Source: JAEZHK01 sp040768845 (GTDB taxonomy: Bacteria; Bacillota; Clostridia; Christensenellales; Aristaeellaceae). From it: DNA of 64,000 nucleotides. Position 1 is the stretch's first letter. The number at the start of each line of letters is the position of its first letter. The stretch spans positions 261,566 through 325,565 of the forward strand of contig JAXGME010000004.1 of the NCBI GenBank assembly GCA_040768845.1, written 5' to 3'. The position numbers were made by a program, and so were the translations under genes. Below, piece by piece: positions 24,096 to 32,898 of this stretch. Under the pieces are notes generated by a model that did no database searches, was not told the DNA's origin, and saw only the letters and a list, made by a program, of their open reading frames with translations.

Positions 24096-26534
24096 CTATC
24101 GCGCGCCGATGCGCGCCTTTACCCGATGGACGCCGCCCGGAGCGCTCAGGGGCAGGAGGTTGCCCACGACCGGAACACCGTCCAGCTCCAGGGCGCAGGG
24201 CTTTTTTTCGCCGTCCGACTCGTTTTCAATCTCGATGACGTAGACGGCGCCGCGGAATTTCCGGGTGACGGTCAGTGCGCGGAGGCCGCGGGGCAGACAG
24301 GGGTCGATCATCAGTCCGTCGTACTGGGGCTTGATGCCCAGGATCGCCTGGGAGATACTGTAAAAGCTCCAGGCGGCGGTGCCGGTCAGCCAGCTGTTCT
24401 TGGCCTCGCCGTGGCGCGGCGCCCAGGGCCCGGCGATCATCTGCGCGTACACGTAGGGCTCGGTGCGGTGGAGCTTTTGATCTTCGGTATAGCTGGGGCA
24501 GGTGCGGCGGTAGGTCTCAAAGGCCCGGTCACCGTGGCCCAGCACCGTCTCCGCGATGGTGATCCAGGGGTTGTTGTGGCAGAAGATGCCGCCGTTTTCC
24601 TTGTATCCCGGCGGGTAGGAGCTGATCTCGCCCAGTTCCGGGTGGTAGCGGGTATAGGGCGGCGTGTGGATGGCGATGCCGTGGGGGCCAGCAAGATGCG
24701 CCCGGACCGAGTCCAGCGCCCGCTGCGCCAGCCCCTCCGCCACGCCGATGCCCGCCATTACGCAGAAGCCCTGGGGTTCGATGTAGATCCGCCCCTCTGC
24801 GCATTCGCGGCTGCCCACCTTGCCGCCCAGCGCGTCGTAGGCGCGCAGAAACCAGGCCCCGTCCCAGCCGGCCTCCAGCACCGCGCGGGTCATGCGCGCC
24901 TTCTCCTCCAGCGCGAAGTCGGCCTCGTCCGGAAAGCCCGCGCGGCGGCACAGATCGGCGTAGTCGTCCGCCAGCGCCACGTACATGCCGGCGATGAACA
25001 CGGATTCCGCCGTGCCGCCGGCGCGGTTTTCACAGGTCTGAAAGCTCTCCCCCGGTGTAGTGGAAAAGCAGTTGAGGTTCAGGCAGTCGTTCCAGTCCGC
25101 ACGGCCGATCAGCGGCAGCCCGTGGGGGCCCAGGTGGCCCGCGGTGAAATGGAAGGAGCGGCGCAAATGCTCCAGCAGCGTCGCCCGGTCCTCCGGGTTG
25201 GAATCAAAGGGCACGCATTCGTCCAGAATGTCAAAATCGCCGGTTTCCTTAATGTAGGCCGCGGTGCCGTAGATGAGCCACAGCGGGTCGTCGTTGAAGC
25301 CGCTGCCCACGTCCATATTGCCCCGCTTGGTCAGCGGCTGGTACTGGTGATAGGCGCTGCCGTCCGGAAACTGGGTGGCGGCGATATCGATCAGCCGCTC
25401 CCGGGCGCGCTCCGGTATCAGGTGCACAAAGCCCAGCAGGTCCTGCGTCGAATCGCGGAAGCCCATGCCTCGGCCGATGCCCGACTCAAAATAGGAGGCC
25501 GAGCGCGACATGTTGAAGGTGACCATGCACTGGTACTGATTCCAGATGTTGACCATGCGGTCGAGCCGATCGTCGCCGCTTGTGAGATGGAAGTTTGCGA
25601 GCAGCGCGTCCCAGTAGACCCGGAGCGCCTCAAGCGCCCGGTCGAACTGCGCCTCCGTACGGAAGGCGTTCATCAGCGTCCGGGCGGGGGCCTTGTTGGC
25701 CACGCCGGGGGCTTCGAATTTCTGATCCTCCGGGTTTTCGCAGTAGCCGAGGACAAACACCATGCCGCGCTCCTCGCCAGGCGCCAGCGTCAGGCGCACC
25801 CGGTGGGCGCCGATGGGGGCCCAACCGCTGCAGACGCTGCCCGACGGGCGGTCCTCCAGCACCGCGCGGGGGGCGTCAAAGCCGTTATACAGCCCGAAGA
25901 AGGACTCGCGATCGGTGTCGAAGCCGTCCGTGTCCCGGTTTACCGCCCAGACGGCGTAGTGGTTGCGCCGCTCGCGGTACTCGGTGACGTGGTAGATGGC
26001 GCGATCCTCCACCTCCACCTCGCCGGTGGAGAAGTTGCGCTGGAAGTTGGTCATGTCGTCCATCGCGTTCCAGAGGCAGAACTCGACCACGCCATACACG
26101 CTGACGGTCTTGGGGGCGTCCGTAAGGTTCCGGAGCCTCAGTTTCGTCACCTGTGCCGCGCTCCCGCGGGGGACCATCAGCGTTTCCTCGGCGCTCAGGC
26201 CGTCCTTTTCGCCCGTGATCACCGTATACCCCAGCCCGTGACGGCACTCGTACCGGTCCAGCGGGGTCCTGACGGGCATCCAGCCGGGGGCCCACACGCT
26301 CTCGCCGTCCCGGATATAGAAGTAGGTGCCGCCGGCGTCGGAGGGCAGGTTGTTGTAGCGGTAGCGCGTCAGCCGGAGGAGGCGTGCATCCCGGTAGAAG
26401 CTGTAGCCGCCGGACGTGTTGGACGCGAGCGAAAAGAAATCCTCGCTGCCCAGGTAGTTGATCCAGGGGTAGGGCGTGTCCGGCCGGGTGATCACGTATT
26501 CGCGGCGCGCGTCGTCAAAGTGGCCGTAGTTCAT
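24096..26534 (-). CDS. Cellobiose phosphorylase, GH94
   Basis: 812-aa cytoplasmic glycoside phosphorylase that splits cellobiose with phosphate into glucose 1-phosphate and glucose. GH94 features: N-terminal beta-sandwich ending about residue 270, then an alpha/alpha barrel with GIGRGMGFRDSTQDLLGFV, GSGFNDDPLWLIYGT, and the catalytic Asp in GRADWNDCLNLN near residue 480. The C-terminal part has SYPPGYKENGGIFCHNNPW. Full length for the family. No signal peptide. Divergent from a LacI regulator, and its upstream region holds a LacI-type operator at 26557-26576. Together with the GH1 enzyme it forms a small cello-oligosaccharide module. A cellodextrin phosphorylase specificity cannot be excluded. 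Confidence 0.9.
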   Translation of the reverse strand: MNYGHFDDARREYVITRPDTPYPWINYLGSEDFFSLASNTSGGYSFYRDARLLRLTRYRYNNLPSDAGGTYFYIRDGESVWAPGWMPVRTPLDRYECRHGLGYTVITGEKDGLSAEETLMVPRGSAAQVTKLRLRNLTDAPKTVSVYGVVEFCLWNAMDDMTNFQRNFSTGEVEVEDRAIYHVTEYRERRNHYAVWAVNRDTDGFDTDRESFFGLYNGFDAPRAVLEDRPSGSVCSGWAPIGAHRVRLTLAPGEERGMVFVLGYCENPEDQKFEAPGVANKAPARTLMNAFRTEAQFDRALEALRVYWDALLANFHLTSGDDRLDRMVNIWNQYQCMVTFNMSRSASYFESGIGRGMGFRDSTQDLLGFVHLIPERARERLIDIAATQFPDGSAYHQYQPLTKRGNMDVGSGFNDDPLWLIYGTAAYIKETGDFDILDECVPFDSNPEDRATLLEHLRRSFHFTAGHLGPHGLPLIGRADWNDCLNLNCFSTTPGESFQTCENRAGGTAESVFIAGMYVALADDYADLCRRAGFPDEADFALEEKARMTRAVLEAGWDGAWFLRAYDALGGKVGSRECAEGRIYIEPQGFCVMAGIGVAEGLAQRALDSVRAHLAGPHGIAIHTPPYTRYHPELGEISSYPPGYKENGGIFCHNNPWITIAETVLGHGDRAFETYRRTCPSYTEDQKLHRTEPYVYAQMIAGPWAPRHGEAKNSWLTGTAAWSFYSISQAILGIKPQYDGLMIDPCLPRGLRALTVTRKFRGAVYVIEIENESDGEKKPCALELDGVPVVGNLLPLSAPGGVHRVKARIGAR

Positions 26535-26556
26535 GGCAGACCCTCCATTGCAGAAG

Positions 26557-26576
26557 TTGCGAAACCGATTTCGTAA
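26557..26576. promoter_or_regulatory. LacI-type operator O1
   Basis: TTGCGAAACCGATTTCGTAA: two 10-bp halves matching at 8 of 10 positions around a central CG. It lies 23-42 bp upstream of the phosphorylase start, in its 5' untranslated or promoter region. Confidence 0.7.
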
Positions 26577-26623
26577 CAGGGCGCACCCATTGACAGATTT
26601 ACACCATCATAGCGCAAAAACGC

Positions 26624-26681
26624 AAAAAAAACAAGCGGATTCGAGGGCGCCGGACCAATTTTGCGTCCGGAGCTATCCGCT
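26624..26681 (-). terminator. Terminator-like hairpin upstream of the phosphorylase gene
   Basis: On the minus strand AGCGGAT (26681-26675) pairs with ATCCGCT (26640-26634). An inner CCGGAC/GTCCGG stem lies between them, and the structure is followed by TTG and eight T (26631-26624). It could insulate the locus from upstream antisense transcription or act as an attenuator if the phosphorylase promoter lies further upstream. Confidence 0.5.
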
Positions 26682-26694
26682 CAGGGTTAAAACA

Positions 26695-26710
26695 GCGAAA
26701 ACGTATTCGC
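26695..26710. promoter_or_regulatory. LacI-type operator O2, intergenic
   Basis: GCGAAAACGTATTCGC: 8-bp halves matching at 7 of 8 positions, central CG, same core as the other two sites. Centred 136 bp from O1 and 129 bp from O3. Confidence 0.6.
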
Positions 26711-26788
26711 TTGCCGGTGCCTGCGCGCCGGGTTCTGCAAAAAGGCGGCGGCCCGGGCGGACGGCGTTTGGCGCACCGCAAAAAAAGC

Positions 26789-26841
26789 TTGCCATTTTGT
26801 CAATTCAGGCGTATACTGTATTGTCGAAAACGATTTAGAAT
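26789..26841 (+). promoter_or_regulatory. SigA promoter of lacI-bglA with operator O3
   Basis: TTGCCA (26789-26794), 17-bp spacer, TATACT (26812-26817), transcription start near 26824. An operator-like sequence with the core TCGAAAACGATTTAGA (26824-26839) covers the start site, consistent with autorepression by the LacI-family protein encoded 43 bp downstream. Confidence 0.75.
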
Positions 26842-26883
26842 GGCGGTTGCGCAGCGCTGCGGGGCCGCGAGAGGGAGGGCAGC

Positions 26884-27909
26884 ATGGCTGTGACGATCCG
26901 GGAGCTGTCCCAGAAATGCGGTCTGTCCGTGTCCACCGTCTCCAAGGCGCTGAACGGGTACAGCGACGTGAGCGCGGAGACCCGGGAACTGGTCCGGTCG
27001 ATGGCGCGGCAGACGGGTTACAGGCCCAATTCGCTGGCGCGCGCGCTCAAGACGAACCGGACATTCAACCTGGGCGTGCTCTTTGTGGATGACAACCAGA
27101 GCGGACTGACCCACAACTACTTTGCCGCGGTGCTGGACAGCTTCAAGGTGGAGGCGGAGCGCCGGGGCTACGACATCACCTTCATCAACCACAACATCGG
27201 CAAGACCAACATGACCTACCTTGAGCATTGCCGCTACCGCAATGTGGACGGCGTGTGCCTGGCCTGTGTGGACTTTCAGGCCGGCGAGGTCATGGAACTG
27301 GTGAGCGGGGACATCCCCGTCGTCACCATCGATCACCTGTTCAACAACCGCACCTGCATTCAGTCGGAAAATCGGCAGGGCGTGCAGGCGTTGGTGAAGT
27401 ACGTTTACGACAGGGGCCACCGGGAGATCGCCTACGTGTCCGGCGCGAAGTCCGCGGTGACGGATATCCGCGTGACCAGCTTTTTGCACACCATGAGCGA
27501 TCTGGGGCTTGCCGTGCCGGACGGCTTTTTGCAGCAGGGCATCTACCAGGACCCCTCCGCCACGTATCAGGTGGTGAAGCACATGCTGTCCGCGCCCAGG
27601 CGCCCCAGCTGCATCCTGATGCCGGACGATTATGCCGCGCTGGGGGGCATCGAGGCGGCGGAGGACATGGGCCTCACGATCCCCGAGGATCTTTCGGTGG
27701 CCGGGTTTGACGGCATCCGGCTGATCCAGCGGCTCTCGCCCCGGTTGACCACCATCGCCCAGGACACCCTGCGCATCGGTCAGGAGGCGGCGCGGCAGCT
27801 GGTGCATCTGATCGAGCGGCCGCGCACCACGTACCCGGAGATCATCTCCATTCCGACCCGGCTGATCCCCGGAGAGACCGTGCGGGACCTTGGCGCTCCG
27901 GCGCGCTGA
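26884..27909 (+). CDS. LacI-family transcriptional regulator
   Basis: 341-aa repressor with an N-terminal helix-turn-helix (TIRELSQKCGLSVSTVSKAL, residues 4-23) and hinge helix NSLARALK. The periplasmic-binding-protein-like effector domain shows TFNLGVLF, YDRGHREIAYVSG, DDYAALGGIEAAEDMGL and DLSVAGFDGI. Most likely controls the divergent cellobiose phosphorylase and its own operon with the beta-glucosidase, through three CGAAAACG-type sites in the intergenic region. Effector probably cellobiose, cello-oligosaccharide or a sugar phosphate. The start codon follows GAGAGGGAGG. Confidence 0.93.
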   Translation: MAVTIRELSQKCGLSVSTVSKALNGYSDVSAETRELVRSMARQTGYRPNSLARALKTNRTFNLGVLFVDDNQSGLTHNYFAAVLDSFKVEAERRGYDITFINHNIGKTNMTYLEHCRYRNVDGVCLACVDFQAGEVMELVSGDIPVVTIDHLFNNRTCIQSENRQGVQALVKYVYDRGHREIAYVSGAKSAVTDIRVTSFLHTMSDLGLAVPDGFLQQGIYQDPSATYQVVKHMLSAPRRPSCILMPDDYAALGGIEAAEDMGLTIPEDLSVAGFDGIRLIQRLSPRLTTIAQDTLRIGQEAARQLVHLIERPRTTYPEIISIPTRLIPGETVRDLGAPAR

Positions 27910-27926
27910 CGAGGGAGGCGGCGGCC

Positions 27927-29282
27927 ATGGGCTTTCCGCAGGGGTTTTACTGGGGGACGGCGATGTCCGCCTATCAGATCGAGGGCGCGGCAGGGCCGGG
28001 CGACAGGGGCGAATGCGTGTGGGATGCATTTTGCCGCCGCCCGGGCAGGGTGTTCGGCGGCCATACCGGCGACACGGCCTGCGACCACCGCCACCGCTAT
28101 GACGGGGACTTTGCGCTGATGGCGGCGCTGGGCGTGAAGAATTACCGCTTTTCGGTCAACTGGAGCCGCGTTCTGCCGGAGGGCGCGGGCCGGGTGAGCG
28201 AAGAAGGGCTGGCGTTTTATGATCGGCTGATCGACGCCATGCTCCGGCGCGGCATCCGCCCGTGGATGACGCTTTTTCACTGGGAGTACCCGTCGGCGCT
28301 CGAGGCCCGGGGCGCGTGGCGGAACCCGGACAGCCCCGGGTGGTTTGCCGACTACGCGGCGCTCGTCGCGCGAAGATACGGCGACCGCGTGGGGCACTAC
28401 TTCACCCTCAACGAACCCCAGTGCTTTATCGGTCTGGGATATGTCGCCGGGGAGCACGCGCCGGGGCTGCGCCTCGCGCCGGACGCCGCCATCCCGATGG
28501 GCCATCACGCCCTCGTCGCCCACGGCCTCGCGGTTCAGGCGATCCGCGCCAACGCGCCGGGGGCAAAGGTGGGGTATGCGCCCTGCTCGTCGCCGGCCTG
28601 CCCCGCGACCGACGCCCCGGAGGACGTGGCGGCGGCCCGGTCCGCCTATTTTGCGATGCCGGAGGATCCCGATCGCTGGTTCTGGAACGTGACCTGGTGG
28701 AGCGATCCCGTCCTCCTGGGTCGGTATCCCGAGGACGGACTCTCGCGCTATGGGCGCTTTTTGCCCCGGGGGTTTGCGGGGGATCTGAATACCATCTGCC
28801 AAAAGCTGGACTTTTACGGGCAGAACATCTACCACGGCACCACGGTCCGCGCCGGCGCCGCGGGGCCGGAGGCGGTGCCGCCGCCCGCCGGCACGCCCAG
28901 AACCGGCATGAACTGGCCCGTGACGCCCGAGTGCCTGTATTGGGGACCGAAATTCCTCTGCGAGCGCTATGGCCTGCCGCTCGTCATCGCGGAGAACGGC
29001 ATGTCGGGCCTTGACGGCGTGTCACTGGACGGCGCGGTGCATGACCCGGCGCGGATTGACTATCTCCACCGGTATCTGCTGGCGCTGCGGCGCGCGGCGG
29101 AGGAGGGCGTCGACGTCCGCGGCTACTTCCATTGGAGCTTTCTGGACAACTTCGAATGGGCGATGGGCTATAACGACCGCTTCGGCCTCGTCTACGTGGA
29201 TTACCCCACGCAAAGGCGCATCCCCAAGGATTCCGCCCGCTGGCTGAAGGCGGTGATGGAAACCAACGGCGAAGCGCTGTGA
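27927..29282 (+). CDS. GH1 beta-glucosidase
   Basis: 451-aa cytoplasmic retaining beta-glycosidase. GH1 motifs: N-terminal FYWGTAMSAYQIEGAA, acid/base Glu in FTLNEPQ near residue 163, nucleophile Glu in VIAENGMSGLDG near residue 353, and the sugar-binding SFLDNFEWAMGY near the C-terminus. Full length with no signal peptide. Lies 17 bp after the lacI stop, so it is in the same operon. Hydrolyses beta-glucosides or cello-oligosaccharides that escape the phosphorylase. Methylated or aryl glucosides are also possible substrates. Confidence 0.93.
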   Translation: MGFPQGFYWGTAMSAYQIEGAAGPGDRGECVWDAFCRRPGRVFGGHTGDTACDHRHRYDGDFALMAALGVKNYRFSVNWSRVLPEGAGRVSEEGLAFYDRLIDAMLRRGIRPWMTLFHWEYPSALEARGAWRNPDSPGWFADYAALVARRYGDRVGHYFTLNEPQCFIGLGYVAGEHAPGLRLAPDAAIPMGHHALVAHGLAVQAIRANAPGAKVGYAPCSSPACPATDAPEDVAAARSAYFAMPEDPDRWFWNVTWWSDPVLLGRYPEDGLSRYGRFLPRGFAGDLNTICQKLDFYGQNIYHGTTVRAGAAGPEAVPPPAGTPRTGMNWPVTPECLYWGPKFLCERYGLPLVIAENGMSGLDGVSLDGAVHDPARIDYLHRYLLALRRAAEEGVDVRGYFHWSFLDNFEWAMGYNDRFGLVYVDYPTQRRIPKDSARWLKAVMETNGEAL

Positions 29283-29290
29283 CGCATGAA

Positions 29291-29323
29291 GCGCGCCGCC
29301 GGCAGGAAATGCCGGCGGCGCGC
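29291..29323. terminator. Bidirectional hairpin between convergent genes
   Basis: Perfect 14-bp stem (29291-29304/29310-29323) with a five-base loop, between the GH1 gene and the convergent kinase gene. The T runs are short on both strands, so termination may be weak. Confidence 0.55.
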
Positions 29324-29340
29324 CGCTTTGCCTCGGGAAC

Positions 29341-31152
29341 CTACGCTTCCGGAGGTCCGGCCTCCTTGAGCGTAAAGGTGAAGGTGGAGCCCTCCCCGGG
29401 CTTTGTCGCCACGGTGATCGCGCCGCCCATGAGCTCTACCGCCAGCTTGGCGATGGACAGCCCCAGCCCGGTGCCCGATGTGCGCATGCGGGACTTGTCT
29501 GCCTTGTAGAACCGCTCCCAGATGTAGGGCAGGTCCGCTTCGTCGATGCCCGATCCGGTGTCGCGGACGCCCAGCGCGACCATGCCGTCGGCCCGGCGCG
29601 CGAACAGCGTGACGCTGCCCCCCGGCGGCGTAAAGCTGAGGGCGTTGTCCAACAGGATGATCAGGACCTGCAGGATGCGGTCCTCGTTTCCGAGGACCAT
29701 GAGCCCGGCCTCGGCCTCCACGCCGAGCGTCACTTCGCCTTCCGCCGCGCGGTTTTTCATGCGGCGGCGGGCAGCCTCCAGGATCCCGGCGGGCTCCATG
29801 GGCTCCAGATCCAGCTTGACGCGGCCCTCCTGCAGGCGGCTCAGGTCCAGCATTTCGCCGATCAGCTTTTCCAGCCGGAGCGATTCCTGATAGATGACCC
29901 GGTAACACTCCTGCCGCTCCTCTTCGGTTTCGATGTAGCCGTCCAGCAGCGGCTCCGCCATGCCGCGGATGCCGGTGAGGGGCGTTCTGAGCTCGTGGGA
30001 GATGTTGGCGATATAGTCCCGCCGCATCTGCTCAAGGCGCTCGGCCTCGGAGATGTCGCGCAGCAGGCACACCGCCCCGATGGTGGCGCCCTCGTTCCGG
30101 ATGGGGGAGGCCGACGCCTCGATGATGCGGTCCTGAACCTTGAAGCGGCAGATGACCCGCTCGTCGCCGTCGGAGGCCTTTTTCAGCATTTCCGTCAGCT
30201 TCTGCCGGATGTCAAGGGCGGCGTCTGATCGGGGCGGAAGCGACAGAAGCTTCAGCGCCGCGTCGTTGTGATGGACCACGCGGCCCTCGCGGTCCACGGC
30301 GATGATGCCCTCTCCAATGGAGGAGAGCACCTTTTCCAGCTTGCTCTTCTCCTCGTTCAGATTGTCGATGACGGAAGAGAGTCGGCCGGAGAGCAGGTTC
30401 AGCGTGGTGCCCAGCTGGCCGATCTCGTCGGTTTGACGGATGCCGACGCGCTCGCCGTAAAACCCCTCCGCCATGCGGGAGGCGGTGCGGTTGAGCTCGG
30501 TCAGCGGGTTTGTGAGGCGGCGGCTGAGCGCGTAGGCGATGGCCGAGGCGATCAGCCCCGCGATCAGAAACGCGATGGCCATCAGCTGGATCAGGCTGCG
30601 GCTGGCTGTGCTGACCTCCTTCAGCGGGCGGCACAATAGCAGCGCGCCCTTGGTGACGCCGGAATTGTTGTTGATCGGCGCGCCGGCAAAGACCATCTGG
30701 TCCTTCATGAAGTCCAGCTTGCGCACGTCCACGGCGGTGTTGCCGTCAAGAAGCGACCGGAGCAGCTCCTGGTCCAGAGCGTCGATCACGTCCAGCATCT
30801 CAAAGTCCTGGGGCTCCGCGCCGCTGGAGCGGTTGGGCCTGGTCCAGGAGGGCGCCTGCCGCGCCTTCATGTCGCTGTCCACGTAGATCACCTGGGCGTC
30901 GGTCAGCGTCTGAATTTCGCCCACGCGGGGGAACTCCAGCACGCGGGCGTAGCCGCCGGGCCGCCGCACCATGCGGGTGAGGGCCTCGGCCTTGCGCAGA
31001 AGGTCCCGCTTGTTGGAGTCGATCAGGTAGGCGCGCAGCAGCGCATAACTGACGACGCCTGTCAACAGGATGATGACAAGCGTCAGGGCCAGGTAGCCGG
31101 TCAGAAGCTTTATGAAAATGGAACCGCCATGGCGGTCAGTGCGCAATTTCAA
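29341..31152 (-). CDS. Sensor histidine kinase, PhoR/WalK-like
   Basis: 603-aa membrane kinase. TM1 is at about residues 14-40 (LLTGYLALTLVIILLTGVV), followed by an external domain of about 140 residues. TM2 (about 186-208) leads to a HAMP domain, then a PAS domain (about 260-365, GIIAVDREGRVVHHNDAAL). The phospho-acceptor is in ISHELRTPLTGIRGM. ATPase motifs are LLDNALSF, GVRDTGSGID and GTGLGLSIAK. Translation starts at TTG 31152 or TTG 31146, overlapping the end of the regulator gene; no ATG lies nearby and the ribosome binding site is poor, so translation is probably coupled. Pairs with the OmpR-type regulator; likely a cell-envelope or phosphate sensor. Confidence 0.92.
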   Translation of the reverse strand: MKLRTDRHGGSIFIKLLTGYLALTLVIILLTGVVSYALLRAYLIDSNKRDLLRKAEALTRMVRRPGGYARVLEFPRVGEIQTLTDAQVIYVDSDMKARQAPSWTRPNRSSGAEPQDFEMLDVIDALDQELLRSLLDGNTAVDVRKLDFMKDQMVFAGAPINNNSGVTKGALLLCRPLKEVSTASRSLIQLMAIAFLIAGLIASAIAYALSRRLTNPLTELNRTASRMAEGFYGERVGIRQTDEIGQLGTTLNLLSGRLSSVIDNLNEEKSKLEKVLSSIGEGIIAVDREGRVVHHNDAALKLLSLPPRSDAALDIRQKLTEMLKKASDGDERVICRFKVQDRIIEASASPIRNEGATIGAVCLLRDISEAERLEQMRRDYIANISHELRTPLTGIRGMAEPLLDGYIETEEERQECYRVIYQESLRLEKLIGEMLDLSRLQEGRVKLDLEPMEPAGILEAARRRMKNRAAEGEVTLGVEAEAGLMVLGNEDRILQVLIILLDNALSFTPPGGSVTLFARRADGMVALGVRDTGSGIDEADLPYIWERFYKADKSRMRTSGTGLGLSIAKLAVELMGGAITVATKPGEGSTFTFTLKEAGPPEA

Positions 31153-31840
31153 AGCGGTATCCGACCCCCCACACAGTCTTGATGTCCCAGGGATTTCCGG
31201 GCTGGCACAGCTTTGCGCGGATGCGCTTGATGTGGCTGTCCACCGCCCGGGTATCGCCCAGGAAGTCGTAGCCCCAGATGCTCTGCAAAAGGTGCTCCCT
31301 GCTGAACACCATGCCGGGGTTGGAGGCCAGCGTCCACAGTATTTCGATCTCCTTGGGCGTGCAGGGCACCACCTGGCCGGAGAGCTTGACGATGAACGCG
31401 CCCATGTCGATGTCTAGATTGGAAACCACCAGGTGCCGGCTCTTTTCCTCTTCTTTCAGCTCGTACATGCGGCGCAGCACGGCCTTGACGCGGGCCAGCA
31501 CCTCCCGCGGGCTGAAGGGCTTGGTAATGTAGTCGTCCGCGCCCAGTTCAAGGCCCAGAAGCTTATCGAATTCCTCGCCCTTGGCCGTCAGCATGATAAT
31601 GGGAAGCGTCGAAAACTTGCGTACCTCCCGGCAGACCACCAACCCGTCCATCTTGGGCATCATGATGTCCAGCAGCATCATGTCCGGCCGGGACTGGCGC
31701 ACCTGCCGGACGGCATCCTCGCCGTCGTAGGCGGAGAGCGTCTGATAGCCCTCGCGGCGAAAATACGTGGTCAGCGACTGGTGTACGTGCACATCGTCGT
31801 CCGCAATCAACACGCGGTAGCCGCTTCTGGCTTCGTCCAT
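31136..31840 (-). CDS. OmpR-family response regulator
   Basis: 234-aa regulator. Receiver domain: IADDDVHVH, phospho-acceptor Asp in MMLLDIMMPKMDG (about residue 57), MLTAKGEE, and Lys in YITKPFSPRE. Winged-helix output domain: VPCTPKEIEILWTLASNPGM, FSREHLLQSIWGYDFLGDTR and VDSHIKRIRAKL, as in PhoB/WalR. Start ATG 31840 fits AGAGGGGG (spacing about 10 bp); GTG 31849 is too close. A minus-strand TATAAT at 31875-31870 provides a -10 box, but the -35 is poor. Overlaps the kinase gene by 17 bp. Confidence 0.94.
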   Translation of the reverse strand: MDEARSGYRVLIADDDVHVHQSLTTYFRREGYQTLSAYDGEDAVRQVRQSRPDMMLLDIMMPKMDGLVVCREVRKFSTLPIIMLTAKGEEFDKLLGLELGADDYITKPFSPREVLARVKAVLRRMYELKEEEKSRHLVVSNLDIDMGAFIVKLSGQVVPCTPKEIEILWTLASNPGMVFSREHLLQSIWGYDFLGDTRAVDSHIKRIRAKLCQPGNPWDIKTVWGVGYRFEIAH

Positions 31841-31964
31841 TGAAAGCACCCCCTCTGAGCGATGCCCACATTATACCGAAGATGTTCGGCAAAAGTGTGG
31901 CGAAGCCTGAAATAAAGATGCGTTTGCTGATTGATTCGGAAGATTCCGACGCCGTCTGGGGCGA

Positions 31965-32723
31965 TTATGTGTCGGAGCCCGCCCCGGCGGCGGGAGGCTC
32001 CGGCGCGGTTTCCGCGTCCGCGTCGATCAGGCGGGTCGGCGGCGCTTCGTAATAGGCGCGGTTTCCGCGGGCGGCCCCGGCGTGGGCCTCGGCGATGATC
32101 TCCGTGGCGCGGTTCAGCGCCTTTTTCAGCGTTTCATGAGCCTGATCCAGCCGCTGCTGTGAGAGCGCGCGCAGGTTTTCCGCCTCCTCGTTGGCGTGGC
32201 GCATCATCTCTGCGTATTCCACGTCGGCGCGGCTGGCGACGGTAAAGGCGTAGTCCTTCGCGTCCCGGACGATGCGGGCGGCTTCCATCCGGGCGCCGGT
32301 CAGGAAGGCCGTTTCGTCTATCTGCATCCGCTCCAACTGGTCGATGCGGCTCTTGGCCAGGGCCAACTGATTGGCGCTTTCGGTGATTTGCCGGTCTTTG
32401 GCCTCCTCCAGCGCCTTCAGCGCCGTTTGCCTGTCCACCTCGGCCTTGCTGACCATCGCTTCCGCCTGGGCGGCCTTTTCCTCCGCCTGGGCGGCCTGCG
32501 CCTGAACCTCGGACAGCTGGCGGGCGCTCTCCTCCAGCGCTTCGCCCACGGCGTCGCCTGAACGGGCCGCGACCCGGAGGCCGATGGCCAGCAGCACCGC
32601 GATCACCACCAGCGCCGTCACGACCAAAAGAATCTGCCAGGGCTCCGCCGCCCCGACCGCGGCCTGCGCGCCCGCGTACGCCCGATATGCAAAGTCCTGA
32701 ATCGTCTGCCACGCGCTTTCCAT
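31965..32723 (-). CDS. Membrane-anchored coiled-coil protein of unknown function
   Basis: 252-aa protein. A short N-terminal segment precedes one TM helix (about residues 32-51, ILLVVTALVVIAVLLAIGL). A long Ala/Glu/Gln-rich heptad region follows (about 65-160, ARQLSEVQAQAAQAEEKAAQ and onward), then a further helical stretch and an acidic, Pro/Ala-rich tail. The composition resembles DivIVA- or ATP synthase b-like coiled coils, but I do not recognise a family. Start ATG 32723 follows AAAGGAG. It has its own promoter and lies upstream of the two-component pair on the same strand, so a cell-envelope scaffold role is possible. Confidence 0.7.
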   Translation of the reverse strand: MESAWQTIQDFAYRAYAGAQAAVGAAEPWQILLVVTALVVIAVLLAIGLRVAARSGDAVGEALEESARQLSEVQAQAAQAEEKAAQAEAMVSKAEVDRQTALKALEEAKDRQITESANQLALAKSRIDQLERMQIDETAFLTGARMEAARIVRDAKDYAFTVASRADVEYAEMMRHANEEAENLRALSQQRLDQAHETLKKALNRATEIIAEAHAGAARGNRAYYEAPPTRLIDADAETAPEPPAAGAGSDT

Positions 32724-32763
32724 AGTGTTCGCTCCTTTTGCCAACAAAGCACTTCTTTTCATG

Positions 32764-32793
32764 AATTTAGCACCTGGACGGGGGTGGTGTCAA
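32764..32793 (-). promoter_or_regulatory. Promoter of the coiled-coil protein gene
   Basis: TTGACA (32793-32788), 18-bp spacer, TAAATT (32769-32764), 41 bp before the start codon. Confidence 0.6.
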
Positions 32794-32849
32794 GCCGCGG
32801 TTTCGACCGCTTTTGTGTCGGAACCATGAATTCTTGTCCGCCATATTCT

Positions 32850-32878
32850 TGCCAAACACGCGCGAATGGCGTAATATA
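32850..32878 (+). promoter_or_regulatory. Promoter of the threonine aldolase-type gene
   Basis: TTGCCA (32850-32855), 17-bp spacer, TAATAT (32873-32878). The start of transcription (about 32885) lies downstream of the first in-frame ATG (32881), which fixes the real start codon at TTG 32899. Confidence 0.7.
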
Positions 32879-32898
32879 GGATGCCGGAGGTGGCTTCC

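Noticed and set aside
31870..31898. CCGAA-CATC-TTCGG inverted repeat upstream of the OmpR-type regulator as a LexA box
   Set aside because: The spacing and half-sites do not match CGAAC-N4-GTTCG; no DNA-damage gene is nearby.
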